Source: an uncultured Rubritalea sp. (lineage in GTDB: Bacteria; Verrucomicrobiota; Verrucomicrobiia; Verrucomicrobiales; Akkermansiaceae). From it: DNA of 32,782 nucleotides. Below, piece after piece: positions 25,055-32,262 of this stretch (its first letter is position 1; every line of letters begins with the position of its first letter). The stretch is taken from positions 1 to 32,782 of the forward strand of contig CAKZNV010000234.1 of the NCBI GenBank assembly GCA_937132085.1, read 5' to 3'. The position numbers and the translations under genes are program-made. Below the pieces are notes generated by a model, which had not been told where the DNA came from, ran no database searches, and worked only from the letters and a program-made list of their open reading frames with translations.

Positions 25055-25816
25055 ATGAATATCTTTAATCTATCAGGAAAGACAGCACTCGTCACAGGAT
25101 GCAAACGCGGTATTGGTCTGGCTATGGCAGAAGGTCTAGCCAAGGCTGGAGCAAACATCATCGGCGTATCTGCAAGCCTAGAAGCCTCTGGGTCTGACGT
25201 CGAAAAAGCAGTAATTTCTCACGGTAGAACATTCACCTCTTATCAATGTGACTTCTCTGATCGAGCAGCAGTCAAACAATTCACAGCCTCAATTCTCAAA
25301 GAGCACGGAGCACCTGACATCCTTATCAACAACGCTGGCACTATCCTCAGAGCACCAGCAGCAGAGCACTCAGATGAATACTGGGATAAAGTGATCGAAG
25401 TGAATCTTAATGCTCAGTTTGTAATCAGTCGTGACCTAGGAGCTAAAATGATTGAGCGAGGTAGTGGCAAAATCATCTTCACCGCTTCCCTACTCACCTT
25501 CCAAGGCGGCATCACAGTCCCTGGCTACGCAGCCTCCAAGGGAGCCATCGGCCAACTCACCAAAGCACTCTCTAACGAATGGGCAAGCAAAGGCGTCAAC
25601 GTCAACGCCATCGCACCTGGCTACATCTCTACCGATAACACAGAAGCCCTACGCAGCGATGCAACACGCTCAGAGCAAATCCTCGGCCGCATACCAGCAG
25701 GCAGATGGGGCAAACCTGAAGACTTCGTCGGCCCTACAATCTTCTTATCATCTGAAGCATCTTCCTATGTGCACGGAGAAACTCTCGTCGTAGATGGCGG
25801 ATGGATGGGACGATAA
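25055..25816 (+). CDS. kduD: 2-dehydro-3-deoxy-D-gluconate 5-dehydrogenase (SDR)
   Basis: 253 residues, classical short-chain dehydrogenase. The N-terminal cofactor motif TGCKRGIG is of the TGxxxGxG type; NNAGTILRAP follows; the catalytic set is Ser145, Tyr158 and Lys162 in YAASKGA. The end VHGETLVVDGGWMGR is typical of KduD. It reduces 2,5-diketo-3-deoxygluconate (KduI product) to KDG, the KdgK substrate. It is last in the operon, 18 bases after dctM. The KduD call combines sequence similarity with context; other SDRs share the general motifs. Confidence 0.93.
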   Translation: MNIFNLSGKTALVTGCKRGIGLAMAEGLAKAGANIIGVSASLEASGSDVEKAVISHGRTFTSYQCDFSDRAAVKQFTASILKEHGAPDILINNAGTILRAPAAEHSDEYWDKVIEVNLNAQFVISRDLGAKMIERGSGKIIFTASLLTFQGGITVPGYAASKGAIGQLTKALSNEWASKGVNVNAIAPGYISTDNTEALRSDATRSEQILGRIPAGRWGKPEDFVGPTIFLSSEASSYVHGETLVVDGGWMGR

Positions 25817-25864
25817 ATCCACTCAGCAATCACTACTTAACCAGTAATAAACACACATAAAACC

Positions 25865-26458
25865 ATGAAAACTACATCAAAACAACTTCGCCGAGGATTC
25901 ACATTGGTAGAACTCCTTGTCGTCCTAGCGATCATCGGAGTGCTCGCTAGCATCTCATACGCTACTTTAACGTCAGTAAGAGATAAAGCCAGAACCGTGG
26001 AGACGAAACTACGTATGAAAGAATTTGAAGCTGCTTTTCAGAAATTCTATGCGGACAATGGACGCCTACCATTTTCGGGAGACACACACCCTAGCGGCGA
26101 CGTCACTCTTTCTGGTGAAGAACTGCGACAAGTCGTTCGTATTCTGCTAGGCAACGATTACCAAAACACTGGCAAAGGCGGAGGAAATACCAAATCCAAA
26201 AGATACCTCGACATGCCAGATGCCAAAGGCGGAAAAAATGGCATTACCTATTATAGCGCCGACTCTCTCCCTAGAAGTATCGTTGATGCTTGGGGCAACG
26301 GTTACTATATCAGAGTTAATTACGACTTTGACTCTGAACTTGCACAATACCATTCCTCTGACACAGAGAAAATCGTCCAAGGCAAGATTGTCATTTTACT
26401 TTCAAAAGGAGCCGATGGCGCAGCAAATGGAAAAGATGATGTCTATAGCTGGGAATAA
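25865..26458 (+). CDS. GspG-like type II secretion / type IV pilin-like prepilin
   Basis: 197 residues with a class III signal: an 11-residue basic leader (KTTSKQLRRG), then the cleavage/methylation site FTLVELLVVLAIIGVLASI, with the conserved Glu at mature position 5. The following region (RMKEFEAAFQKFYADNGRLP) resembles GspG major pseudopilins, but the C-terminal domain is longer than usual and has DDVYSW at the end. It lies 48 bases after kduD, on the same strand, and might be read from the same transcript. Verrucomicrobiota have many dispersed prepilin genes of unknown function, so a true secretion role is unproven. Confidence 0.85.
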   Translation: MKTTSKQLRRGFTLVELLVVLAIIGVLASISYATLTSVRDKARTVETKLRMKEFEAAFQKFYADNGRLPFSGDTHPSGDVTLSGEELRQVVRILLGNDYQNTGKGGGNTKSKRYLDMPDAKGGKNGITYYSADSLPRSIVDAWGNGYYIRVNYDFDSELAQYHSSDTEKIVQGKIVILLSKGADGAANGKDDVYSWE

Positions 26459-26473
26459 CAACAGCTTAACTGC

Positions 26474-26589
26474 ACGACATTCAGGAACACCCATTTTGTC
26501 ACCACTGATTATACTGATTTCAAACTGTCCTCAGCATGATGAAACATCATGTTAATCTAGAATGCCAGATAGTGCTGAAACAAACTAAC
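26474..26589. repeat. 116-bp dispersed repeat, copy 1
   Basis: Matches 32025-32140 along its full length with scattered substitutions and no apparent gaps. Internal features are a 9-base periodic ACTGATT/ACTGATT pair (about 26503-26519) and a perfect CATGATG-AAA-CATCATG hairpin that carries a mismatch in copy 2. It is noncoding, and the only other copy in the window is in the accessory region. Confidence 0.85.
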
Positions 26590-26620
26590 CATATCTAAAG
26601 GCCTTAAACCAAACAGTCCA

Positions 26621-26643
26621 AAATCAGTGAAATCAGTAGTTTC
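26621..26643. repeat. Inverted partial copy of the ACTGATT motif
   Basis: AAATCAGTGAAATCAGTAGT (26621-26640) is close to the reverse complement of the periodic core in copy 1 (ACCACTGATTATACTGATTT). The two lie about 100 bases apart in opposite orientation, so this locus may be a longer palindromic repeat unit. The downstream part is not present next to copy 2. Confidence 0.5.
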
Positions 26644-26745
26644 TACAAGTTCTCTCATTAAACTGTGAACTTAAGATAAAGCATAAGAATACAACCACCC
26701 GATCCTAAAGAATCCTCAGCACAACATTTTATCATCAACCTAGAC

Positions 26746-26942
26746 CTAAAGACTAAGCACAGTCTTGATCTTGTCTCTGAGTTCCTCAGACAGGCTGTTG
26801 ATTTCAGATTCTTCTAGAACCCCCACTCTAGCCATCCTTATTAGCTGAAACTCTGCCGTTGATCTACGATAGTCATATCGAGTGCTGCAGGATTAATGGT
26901 TCTAAACAATTGCCAGTCGGATTCTTTGATTGATTCATTCAT
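26746..26942 (-). pseudogene. Internally deleted, frameshifted remnant of a small hypothetical gene
   Basis: Read on the minus strand from the ATG at 26940-26942, frame 1 gives MNESIKESDWQLFRTI then NPAALDMTIVDQRQSFS and a stop. In another frame the same stretch continues as YDYRRSTAEFQLIRMAR then VGVLEESEINSLSEEL to a stop at 26746. The two halves resemble the beginning (ESDWK-F--I---AL) and end (RRSTA--QL---R--GLL) of a family of roughly 110-residue proteins I recall from Planctomycetes and Verrucomicrobia, with the middle missing. Family recall is from memory; the split reading frame is seen directly. Confidence 0.55.
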
Positions 26943-26984
26943 AGCTTATTTACAGTAGAAATTTAACGGGTTGATCGAGAAAAT

Positions 26985-27491
26985 TTACTTCGACTTCTCT
27001 TGCTTTGGTTTTGCGATGAGTTTGAGGGCTGTGACTCTAGTGATGAATGCTTTCATTTCTTTCTTAGGTAAACGCAAGTGCAACACAACGGACTCATAAG
27101 GTTTAATGGTTTCAAATCGCAATCTAGCACCTAAATCACACATCTCTACAGCGACAAAGTGACCATACGTTTTTCTCAAAGGATCAATACTCTTAAAAAG
27201 ACTCTTTAAAATTTCAACATCTATTTCACCTGCTGGAATGAGTGTTATCTTCTTGGATACTAACTCACCTGCAGCGACTAAATCATTAAGTGCCTTATCT
27301 ACAGCTTTGAGATCTTCTTCATGTGTTGCAGGGTCAAGCCCAACACCTGGACCAAGAATTAAAATTTCACGGTGTAGGTTCTGCGATTTAGCAGAAAGTT
27401 CTATCCACTTCCTAGTGTTGTTTGGTTCATCACCTCTAGCTAGAAAAGTGAAGAGGAATGAGATAGTGAGGAGCGAGTAGATTAGTTTCAT
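26985..27491 (-). CDS. Secreted protein of unknown function
   Basis: 168 residues with a signal peptide (SLLTISFLFTFLARG then DEP). The body is charged and mixed alpha/beta, with KWIELSAKSQNLHREILILG near the start and VVLHLRLPKKEMKAFITRV near the end, finishing in a lysine-rich tail. No family is recognised. It heads away from the pseudogene and is 57 bases downstream of the gene at 27549, on the same strand. Confidence 0.6.
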   Translation of the reverse strand: MKLIYSLLTISFLFTFLARGDEPNNTRKWIELSAKSQNLHREILILGPGVGLDPATHEEDLKAVDKALNDLVAAGELVSKKITLIPAGEIDVEILKSLFKSIDPLRKTYGHFVAVEMCDLGARLRFETIKPYESVVLHLRLPKKEMKAFITRVTALKLIAKPKQEKSK

Positions 27492-27548
27492 AATTGTAGT
27501 GGGTTGTCCTAGTTTAATCGTCTCTGACGAAGCGAACTAAGAATTTTG

Positions 27549-27953
27549 TTAAAGGGATATCATTCTATTTATTACACCGTTTTCAATATGCCACTGAGCA
27601 ATAATTATGTCCAGATCGGCTTTTGTTTTTCCATAAGCAATAGCTCCAGAGTCGAGTAGAAACCTATCAATGCGCTTTGCATCCCTATCGAAGGGAAAGG
27701 GGCGAGATTCTCTACAATCAGCAACTATATAAAGAATCTTTCGACAAGGTTGCAGATCTCTTTGTGGTGTCGCAGCAATCCCTTGTAGAACAATCTTTCC
27801 TCTGCTTGTAACGAAATGGATCCCAGATGTTGTCACTTGATTAGAAGTTGGTCTTAGAGGATCAGTGCCAACGAGTTTGATTCCTGATCCGTCAGGTAAT
27901 TCATCTGGCAGATTACGACAGACCTGCTCTGATATTTCGTAGAGTTTATGCAT
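27549..27953 (-). CDS. Small hypothetical cytosolic protein
   Basis: 134 residues without a signal or membrane helix. Notable stretches are TSGIHFVTSRGKIVLQGIA, CRKILYIVADCRE and KTKADLDIIIAQWHIENG. The alternating hydrophobic strands suggest a small alpha/beta fold. No family recognised. Its 3' spacer begins with TTTAACA shortly after the stop, one of the GTTRRR-like spacer ends discussed in the findings. Confidence 0.5.
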   Translation of the reverse strand: MHKLYEISEQVCRNLPDELPDGSGIKLVGTDPLRPTSNQVTTSGIHFVTSRGKIVLQGIAATPQRDLQPCRKILYIVADCRESRPFPFDRDAKRIDRFLLDSGAIAYGKTKADLDIIIAQWHIENGVINRMISL

Positions 27954-28201
27954 TTTTTTCTTAACAGAGTTTAAGGCCTCTACTTATTTTTCGTAAATAG
28001 CTTATTTAAATTCCCGTAATCATCTAATTCGTAATCGAGTATTTGAAGCATCTTGATTCTCTTATGAAAAGACAAACGACCAAAAGAGTAGCGAATATTA
28101 GAGGAATACTAACGGTTACTGAAATTGATTAGTGGTAGAATTGTAAGTATTTAGACTTAATGTGTGGTTGCAATTAGGGTAACGCGAGCTGTTAGACTGG
28201 T
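27954..28201. other. A/T-rich spacer without a recognised gene
   Basis: 248 bases. It begins, in gene orientation, with GTCTAAC ten bases after the stop at 28202. Inspection of the frames gives no convincing coding sequence, terminator or repeat. Confidence 0.4.
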
Positions 28202-28738
28202 CTATTCAGCAATCTCAACAATCATTTTCTTAGTAGTAGTTGCGTATCTAGTAGGCTGATAAAGTATAACATCTTTAGCACCTTTCACTGATACTGTAAT
28301 TCTAAATATCTTAAGAGTCGGTTCAGCTGTATACAGCCATGGGCTGGTTTCTTTTGAAATAAGCAGTGGTTTAGCATCATCTTTCCAAGAACCTTTAGCG
28401 ACCTTAGGGGCTTTACTATCTATCAAAGTAACCGCTTTAGTTCCGGAGACATCCTCAACAGTGATGCGTGTAGGTAATTTATCAGTAGATAGTTTAAGTC
28501 CAAAAGTGAAAATCAAAAAGGCATCATTGGCTCCCTCTTCTCGATTGAGCATCATGCCTGCAACACTCACCTTATAAGGTCCACTCTCTGCCGGTAGTGG
28601 CTCTCCAGTATCCGAAACCATACATTTCACTTTCTTGCCTCCTGAGATATCAAATTCGACTATCTTGTTCGTGTCTTGGCTTTGAGCCAACAGAGAACTA
28701 CTGAGGGTTAGTAATAGGGCAATTAGTTGTGTTTTCAT
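28202..28738 (-). CDS. Secreted protein of unknown function
   Basis: 178 residues with signal peptide (LIALLLTLSSSLLAQ then SQD) and a beta-rich body (VEFDISGGKKVKCMVSD, LPTRITVEDVSGTKAV, KIFRITVSVKGAKDVILY). No catalytic motif seen. Its ATG overlaps the stop of the upstream lipoprotein gene by four bases (28735-28738), so the two are translationally coupled and probably act together in the envelope. Confidence 0.65.
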   Translation of the reverse strand: MKTQLIALLLTLSSSLLAQSQDTNKIVEFDISGGKKVKCMVSDTGEPLPAESGPYKVSVAGMMLNREEGANDAFLIFTFGLKLSTDKLPTRITVEDVSGTKAVTLIDSKAPKVAKGSWKDDAKPLLISKETSPWLYTAEPTLKIFRITVSVKGAKDVILYQPTRYATTTKKMIVEIAE

Positions 28739-29151
28739 TTTTTTGGTTTATGGATTCGTTCGAAATCAGCAACATAACCGTAAGTTGCATCTAAATTATA
28801 TCTGAGTTTAATATCATCACCAGATTTTAAGCATTGGAAATGGCTTCCAAGCGCATATATAGACCAAGTGCCACTTGGTGTAATTCCTGGTCTAGAAAGA
28901 CTCCAAGTGTTTGTGAAATCTTGAACATGTCCAGGGAAATTGGTGGCTACGAATGAACCGTCTTCCGATATGATTAATTTTGGTAGTTCTTTGTTTGCCG
29001 AAATCCCCTCTCTACGCGTGAACCCATCAGGAAGTTTTTTACAAACCCATGTTCCTATTAATTGCTCAGTGGATGGTTCTTTCTCTACAGGTTTGTCTCC
29101 ACAACTCGTGAGAAAGATGAAGCATGGTAGAGAGTATAGAAACGATTTCAT
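28735..29151 (-). CDS. Lipocalin-like lipoprotein
   Basis: 138 residues: lipoprotein signal with lipobox LTSC (Cys17), then QLIGTWVCKKL, where G-x-W is the lipocalin-like strand-A signature. Repeating strands follow (LIISEDGSFVATNF, GTWSIYALGSHFQCL, LRYNLDATYGYVADF). Small lipocalin-like lipoproteins of this type are common in bacterial envelopes and mostly uncharacterised; ligand unknown. Coupled to the secreted protein gene at 28202 through a 4-base overlap. Confidence 0.65.
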   Translation of the reverse strand: MKSFLYSLPCFIFLTSCGDKPVEKEPSTEQLIGTWVCKKLPDGFTRREGISANKELPKLIISEDGSFVATNFPGHVQDFTNTWSLSRPGITPSGTWSIYALGSHFQCLKSGDDIKLRYNLDATYGYVADFERIHKPKK

Positions 29152-29275
29152 AATAGCTAACGTCCTATCACAAACGACCCCAGATGGAAGAGCGATGGTG
29201 ATATGTAGTTTAAGTGTTTAGTCATATAAAAGGTGCGATAATAGCAGTTTTCTAGGATTGGTTGCGGCTTCCCTG

Positions 29276-30007
29276 TTAAATGTTTTTTGTTAGTTTGATT
29301 AGGAATTTAGCTAGTTGTTTTTCGAAATCTTCTGCCTCTGTATACACCCTATCTTCTAAAGCATCTTCAACTCCTTCTTCAAAATCATATTCTTTCTTGT
29401 TCCATGATTTTCTGGATGCTTTGACAACTAGAGCAGAGTCATGAAGCCCCATTAGTTCGAATCCTTTTATTGTTTCTTTATCAAACTTCTTTGACACTTG
29501 TTCTATATATGAACTTATTCCATCACCTGACATTATGCCCCAGAATTGATAGGCAGCATTTAATTCTCTGTAAGGTCTAGGAATCAGCTTCAAACCCTTA
29601 TAAAGGCTATCAAAGTTGAATATTAATGGTTCGCATAAATATAAGAAATCCTCAGACAGCTCTTCTAAGTTTGTCTGGTTTCTTTTTGCTATAGTCTTAA
29701 CCGCAATTTGAAAATCAGCTTCCGTAAAATCATTATAGTTTATAAGCTTAGGTAGAAGACCTAATAGAAACATCTCAAACCAATTACCTTCCGTTTCATG
29801 TTTATTAAGTATGTGTTTAATGTCTTCTTTGTTCTTAGGAGGCGATTCAAAATAAATCCTCTTTATAGTGTCTTGCTCTTTTCTAAATTTAGCTTGTTCC
29901 CAGTCACGTTCACATATGGCACAACGCCCTTCGCATCGTTCTGCTGTTTGATGCAAAATCATACGTTCGCAATTGGGATTGATGCAATTAATTCTTTCTG
30001 CGGTCAT
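29276..30007 (-). CDS. Zinc-ribbon protein with DUF4375/DMP19-like C-terminal region
   Basis: 243 residues, no signal. Cysteines at 8, 13, 25, 29 and 32 (CINPNC, CEGRCAIC) form an N-terminal zinc-binding cluster. A helical region spans about 35-130. Then comes NAAYQFWGIMSGDGISSYIE and AIR-like helices ending GFELMGLHDSALVVKAS, similar in pattern to DUF4375/DMP19 domains, which are often found near toxin-immunity or accessory loci. The gene is A/T-rich with many Ile, Lys and Asn codons, unlike the region-3 genes, suggesting separate acquisition. Domain call is tentative. Confidence 0.55.
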   Translation of the reverse strand: MTAERINCINPNCERMILHQTAERCEGRCAICERDWEQAKFRKEQDTIKRIYFESPPKNKEDIKHILNKHETEGNWFEMFLLGLLPKLINYNDFTEADFQIAVKTIAKRNQTNLEELSEDFLYLCEPLIFNFDSLYKGLKLIPRPYRELNAAYQFWGIMSGDGISSYIEQVSKKFDKETIKGFELMGLHDSALVVKASRKSWNKKEYDFEEGVEDALEDRVYTEAEDFEKQLAKFLIKLTKNI

Positions 30008-30067
30008 TGTTTTAAGTGGAATGCCTTAATGGTTATAGTTAGTTGAAAGCTTAGTGAATCGACGTCT

Positions 30068-30574
30068 TTAGAGCTTGGCTAATGCGGCTTCCTCTGTTGC
30101 TTTATCGATGTGCCCTCCGAGTGGTATAGCAGGTAAGTTTGTTTTGAAAAATCTTAATAGTTCAGGACGACTTTTAAAGCCTACTACATTTGCGATGTAG
30201 GGGAAACGAACTTGAGCCCCCTCTTTAGTGGTCATCTGCAGTTGGAAGCTATCTGAGTCATCCCAGTAAATCTGAGTCACGTCCTGAATATCCAATTGCT
30301 TTTCCTTCCCCATAAATCCCCAAACTACTTTATGTTGATCGAGGCTAAAGACATGGATCAACGCCCTTCCTGTCATCATCCAGGCACCTCGTATGCAGAT
30401 GACAAACAGAGCTAATCCAGCAAACCCGAAAATCAACTCTATCGAAGCCCGTCCTTCTTCAATTGTTGAGTAAAAGCCTAACAACATGAAAATCATAGCT
30501 AGAAAAAACGCAACAGCTAAGGCGATGAATCCGAGAACGCGTGACTCTCTTTTTGTGCGATGAAATGACGGCAT
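30068..30574 (-). CDS. Membrane protein with two N-terminal helices and PH-like domain
   Basis: 168 residues. Helices at about 15-35 (FIALAVAFFLAMIFMLLGFY) and 46-68 are followed by a soluble, strand-rich domain: HVFSLDQHKVVWGFMGKEKQ then DVTQIYWDDSDSFQLQMTT and VRFPYIANVV. The layout resembles bacterial PH-domain membrane proteins, but no family is certain. It lies 60 bases upstream of the zinc-ribbon gene, same strand. Confidence 0.6.
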   Translation of the reverse strand: MPSFHRTKRESRVLGFIALAVAFFLAMIFMLLGFYSTIEEGRASIELIFGFAGLALFVICIRGAWMMTGRALIHVFSLDQHKVVWGFMGKEKQLDIQDVTQIYWDDSDSFQLQMTTKEGAQVRFPYIANVVGFKSRPELLRFFKTNLPAIPLGGHIDKATEEAALAKL

Positions 30575-30631
30575 AATTACTATACGTTTTGTTTCTTACG
30601 AGAATAATTAAGTTTAGCCTTTTCTGCCTTA

Positions 30632-30737
30632 GTCAGCGAATCTTCATGAGAGAAGTTAGACAAGCTAACTAGTGTTGCACTTTGAGATAGAAACTAGACA
30701 TTTTTACTGTTATTCACTTGAGTGAAGATTCATTGAC
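30632..30737. repeat. Nested inverted repeat between small genes
   Basis: Outer arms 30632-30646 (GTCAGCGAATCTTCA) and 30723-30737 (TGAAGATTCATTGAC) pair at 13 of 15 positions. Inside lies a second hairpin, AGTTAG-ACAAG-CTAACT (30654-30670). A 106-base structured spacer element of unknown nature. Confidence 0.6.
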
Positions 30738-30754
30738 CTTCATCTTGTTGTTTT

Positions 30755-31063
30755 TTACATCTCTGCATCAGATACTTCTCTATTAAGGGCTAAGGAAAGA
30801 CGTGCACAAATCTGAGTGAACCATCCTGTCCAAATCTCAGCTCCAATATTCCCCTCACACAGAAGTCCACTCGGCTCTACTGAGACACAAATATACTGTG
30901 CATCACTTTCAGTGCCATACCACGACGGAACATTATTCTCAGTTGGTTCAATATAGCCATTGATGCTTTTGTAAACAGTTACGACCTTCTTCCAGTCATC
31001 ATCAGAAAGATCATATGGAAGGTTGAGAGTAATGTTGTGATCTGTGATTATAGGAGTGGTCAT
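30755..31063 (-). CDS. Small hypothetical protein
   Basis: 102 residues, no signal. The C-terminal half (SWYGTESDAQYICVSVEP then SGLLCEGNIGAEIWTGWF then LSLALNREVSDAEM) has the look of a conserved small protein scattered in Proteobacteria and other phyla as an orphan. I recognise the SVEPSGL / W--WF / ALG-EV-DAE pattern but not a function. An immunity-type role is possible but not shown. Confidence 0.55.
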   Translation of the reverse strand: MTTPIITDHNITLNLPYDLSDDDWKKVVTVYKSINGYIEPTENNVPSWYGTESDAQYICVSVEPSGLLCEGNIGAEIWTGWFTQICARLSLALNREVSDAEM

Positions 31064-31213
31064 AGGAGATATGTGTTTTTAGTCGAACATCATCATTTAA
31101 TCGTCTGAATGATTATTTTGCGGTAACATGCGCCGATGAGGTTAGCTACTGCGCCTCGTTCGCTGTTTTTGTTAGGTTTCATATTGATTGAAGCTATTTT
31201 CTTCGGTTTGAAT
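31064..31213. other. Structured spacer with cassette-site-like sequence
   Basis: In gene orientation it contains ACCTAAC (RYYYAAC form) 33 bases after the upstream gene's stop, then an imperfect hairpin around GAGGCGC/CCTCATCGGCGC, and CAGACGATTAAA, which also occurs (CAGAGACGATTAAA) in the spacer at 27492-27548. Reminiscent of, but not matching, a canonical integron attC. Confidence 0.3.
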
Positions 31214-31672
31214 TCACTGTTGTTCGTTCCGCCAAGATTTGTAGATTGAGTTGACTTCTGTTGAGAGTGCATCTTTATCATAATCTTCAAACTGGACATC
31301 AATCTGTTTCACAGTGAAATCTTTCTTAAGAATAAAGAGTTCGCCTTGATCAAGATTGAATTTGTGACCAGCAACCTCGGCTACACCAACTCCCACTGAG
31401 TATAGAATTGGAGAACCATTGTTACATTGATACTTTTTTGTCCAATAGGTATTGCCTGTTTTAGTAAGCGAACCCATTTTGAAATCACCTGACTTCTTAC
31501 TGTCGAGAGGAAATGTCGATACAAAAACAAATTCAACTTTGCCTTGTTGGTATCCTAGACTGCAATTGAACCCTTCTTCGATCACCAAATGTCCATTGCC
31601 AACAGGGGTGTTTTTCTTACAGGCAACAATACTCAGGAGAAAGGTTAGTAGAGTTATTTGGATGAGTGTCAT
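31214..31672 (-). CDS. Lipoprotein of unknown function
   Basis: 152 residues with lipobox (TLLTFLLSIVAC, Cys18) followed by KKN. The body is beta-rich (LVIEEGFNCSLGYQQGKVEF, GNTYWTKKYQCNNGSPILYS, ILKKDFTVKQIDVQFED), with Cys37 and a second Cys near 83 that may pair. No family recognised. The chosen ATG gives a standard lipoprotein signal. An overlapping frame at 31093-31302 was rejected. Confidence 0.6.
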   Translation of the reverse strand: MTLIQITLLTFLLSIVACKKNTPVGNGHLVIEEGFNCSLGYQQGKVEFVFVSTFPLDSKKSGDFKMGSLTKTGNTYWTKKYQCNNGSPILYSVGVGVAEVAGHKFNLDQGELFILKKDFTVKQIDVQFEDYDKDALSTEVNSIYKSWRNEQQ

Positions 31673-31748
31673 TTTTTAGCGAGATTCTATGGCTGAAGCT
31701 CATTGTGAGCCACGCCTTGGTTAAAGGGTATGATTAGCTTAGGGTTTT

Positions 31749-31794
31749 TCCCGCAGTTGCGGGACTACTCTCTGACACGAGGTCGGAGAGTAGT
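31749..31794. repeat. Two abutting palindromes
   Basis: TCCCGCA-GT-TGCGGGA (31749-31764) is perfect. It shares its last base with ACTACTCTCTGAC-ACGAG-GTCGGAGAGTAGT (31764-31794), 13-bp arms with one T/G wobble. The density of pairing is far above background and resembles REP/BIME-type or terminator-like elements. Confidence 0.8.
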
Positions 31795-32024
31795 ATACAG
31801 CATATATAGAATACCTAAACTCATCTTGAAAGAAATATACTACATCGAGCTAGACGTGCACAAGGACACAATGGGGAGGATCAACATAGACGACTAAAAG
31901 TAGCCCGAAGGATGAACACGGGAGAGTTCATCAATTGCTATAGCATCTATTAAATCAGGTTTTCGCTCAGAGGCTATCTACCAATGAACCTGTGAAGAAT
32001 TACTTCAACCTATTTCCTCATTCA

Positions 32025-32140
32025 ACGACATTCAGGAGCACCGATTTTGTAACCACTGATTATACTGATTTTAAACTGTTCTCAGCATGATGAAACATCC
32101 TGTTAATCTAGAATATCAGATAATGGTGTATCAAAATAAC
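32025..32140. repeat. 116-bp dispersed repeat, copy 2
   Basis: Counterpart of 26474-26589 in the same orientation. The hairpin is weakened to CATGATG-AAA-CATCCTG. It stands in noncoding DNA between a palindrome pair and the last gene, with no transposase gene near either copy. Confidence 0.85.
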
Positions 32141-32262
32141 TGCATCAAATTTACGGAATACTCAAATCTGGAGAGCCTTATAACCCAGAAAAAGGAGAAT
32201 TCCAAAACAACCAAAAACCTTTAAGACCTAGTGCATAAACAAACAGAATTATCGTTAACAAT

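Larger units (their letters stand above)
31673..32262. other. 590-base noncoding segment
   Basis: Holds a pair of adjacent palindromes (31749-31794), a short non-initiating open stretch on the minus strand near 31900-31970, the second copy of the 116-bp repeat (32025-32140), and otherwise no gene-like sequence. Confidence 0.6.

Noticed and set aside
14195-25816. Alginate, pectin or ulvan utilisation locus
   Set aside because: KDG genes and GH105 are shared with those pathways, but both large lyases carry the PL8 chondroitin ABC signature and no PL6/7/17, PL1/9/10 or ulvan lyase is present.
30580-30663. 28-codon open stretch starting at TTG on the minus strand
   Set aside because: Composition is protein-like (SNFSHEDSLTKAEKAK), but there is no good start or ribosome site and it overlaps the nested inverted repeat.
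31093-31302. Minus-strand open frame of 69 codons
   Set aside because: Overlaps the lipoprotein gene at 31214 in another frame and runs through the structured spacer; composition is not protein-like.
31900-31970. Short minus-strand open stretch (RKPDLIDAIAIDELSRV)
   Set aside because: About 25 codons with no start codon and no recognisable family; possibly a gene remnant but not supportable.
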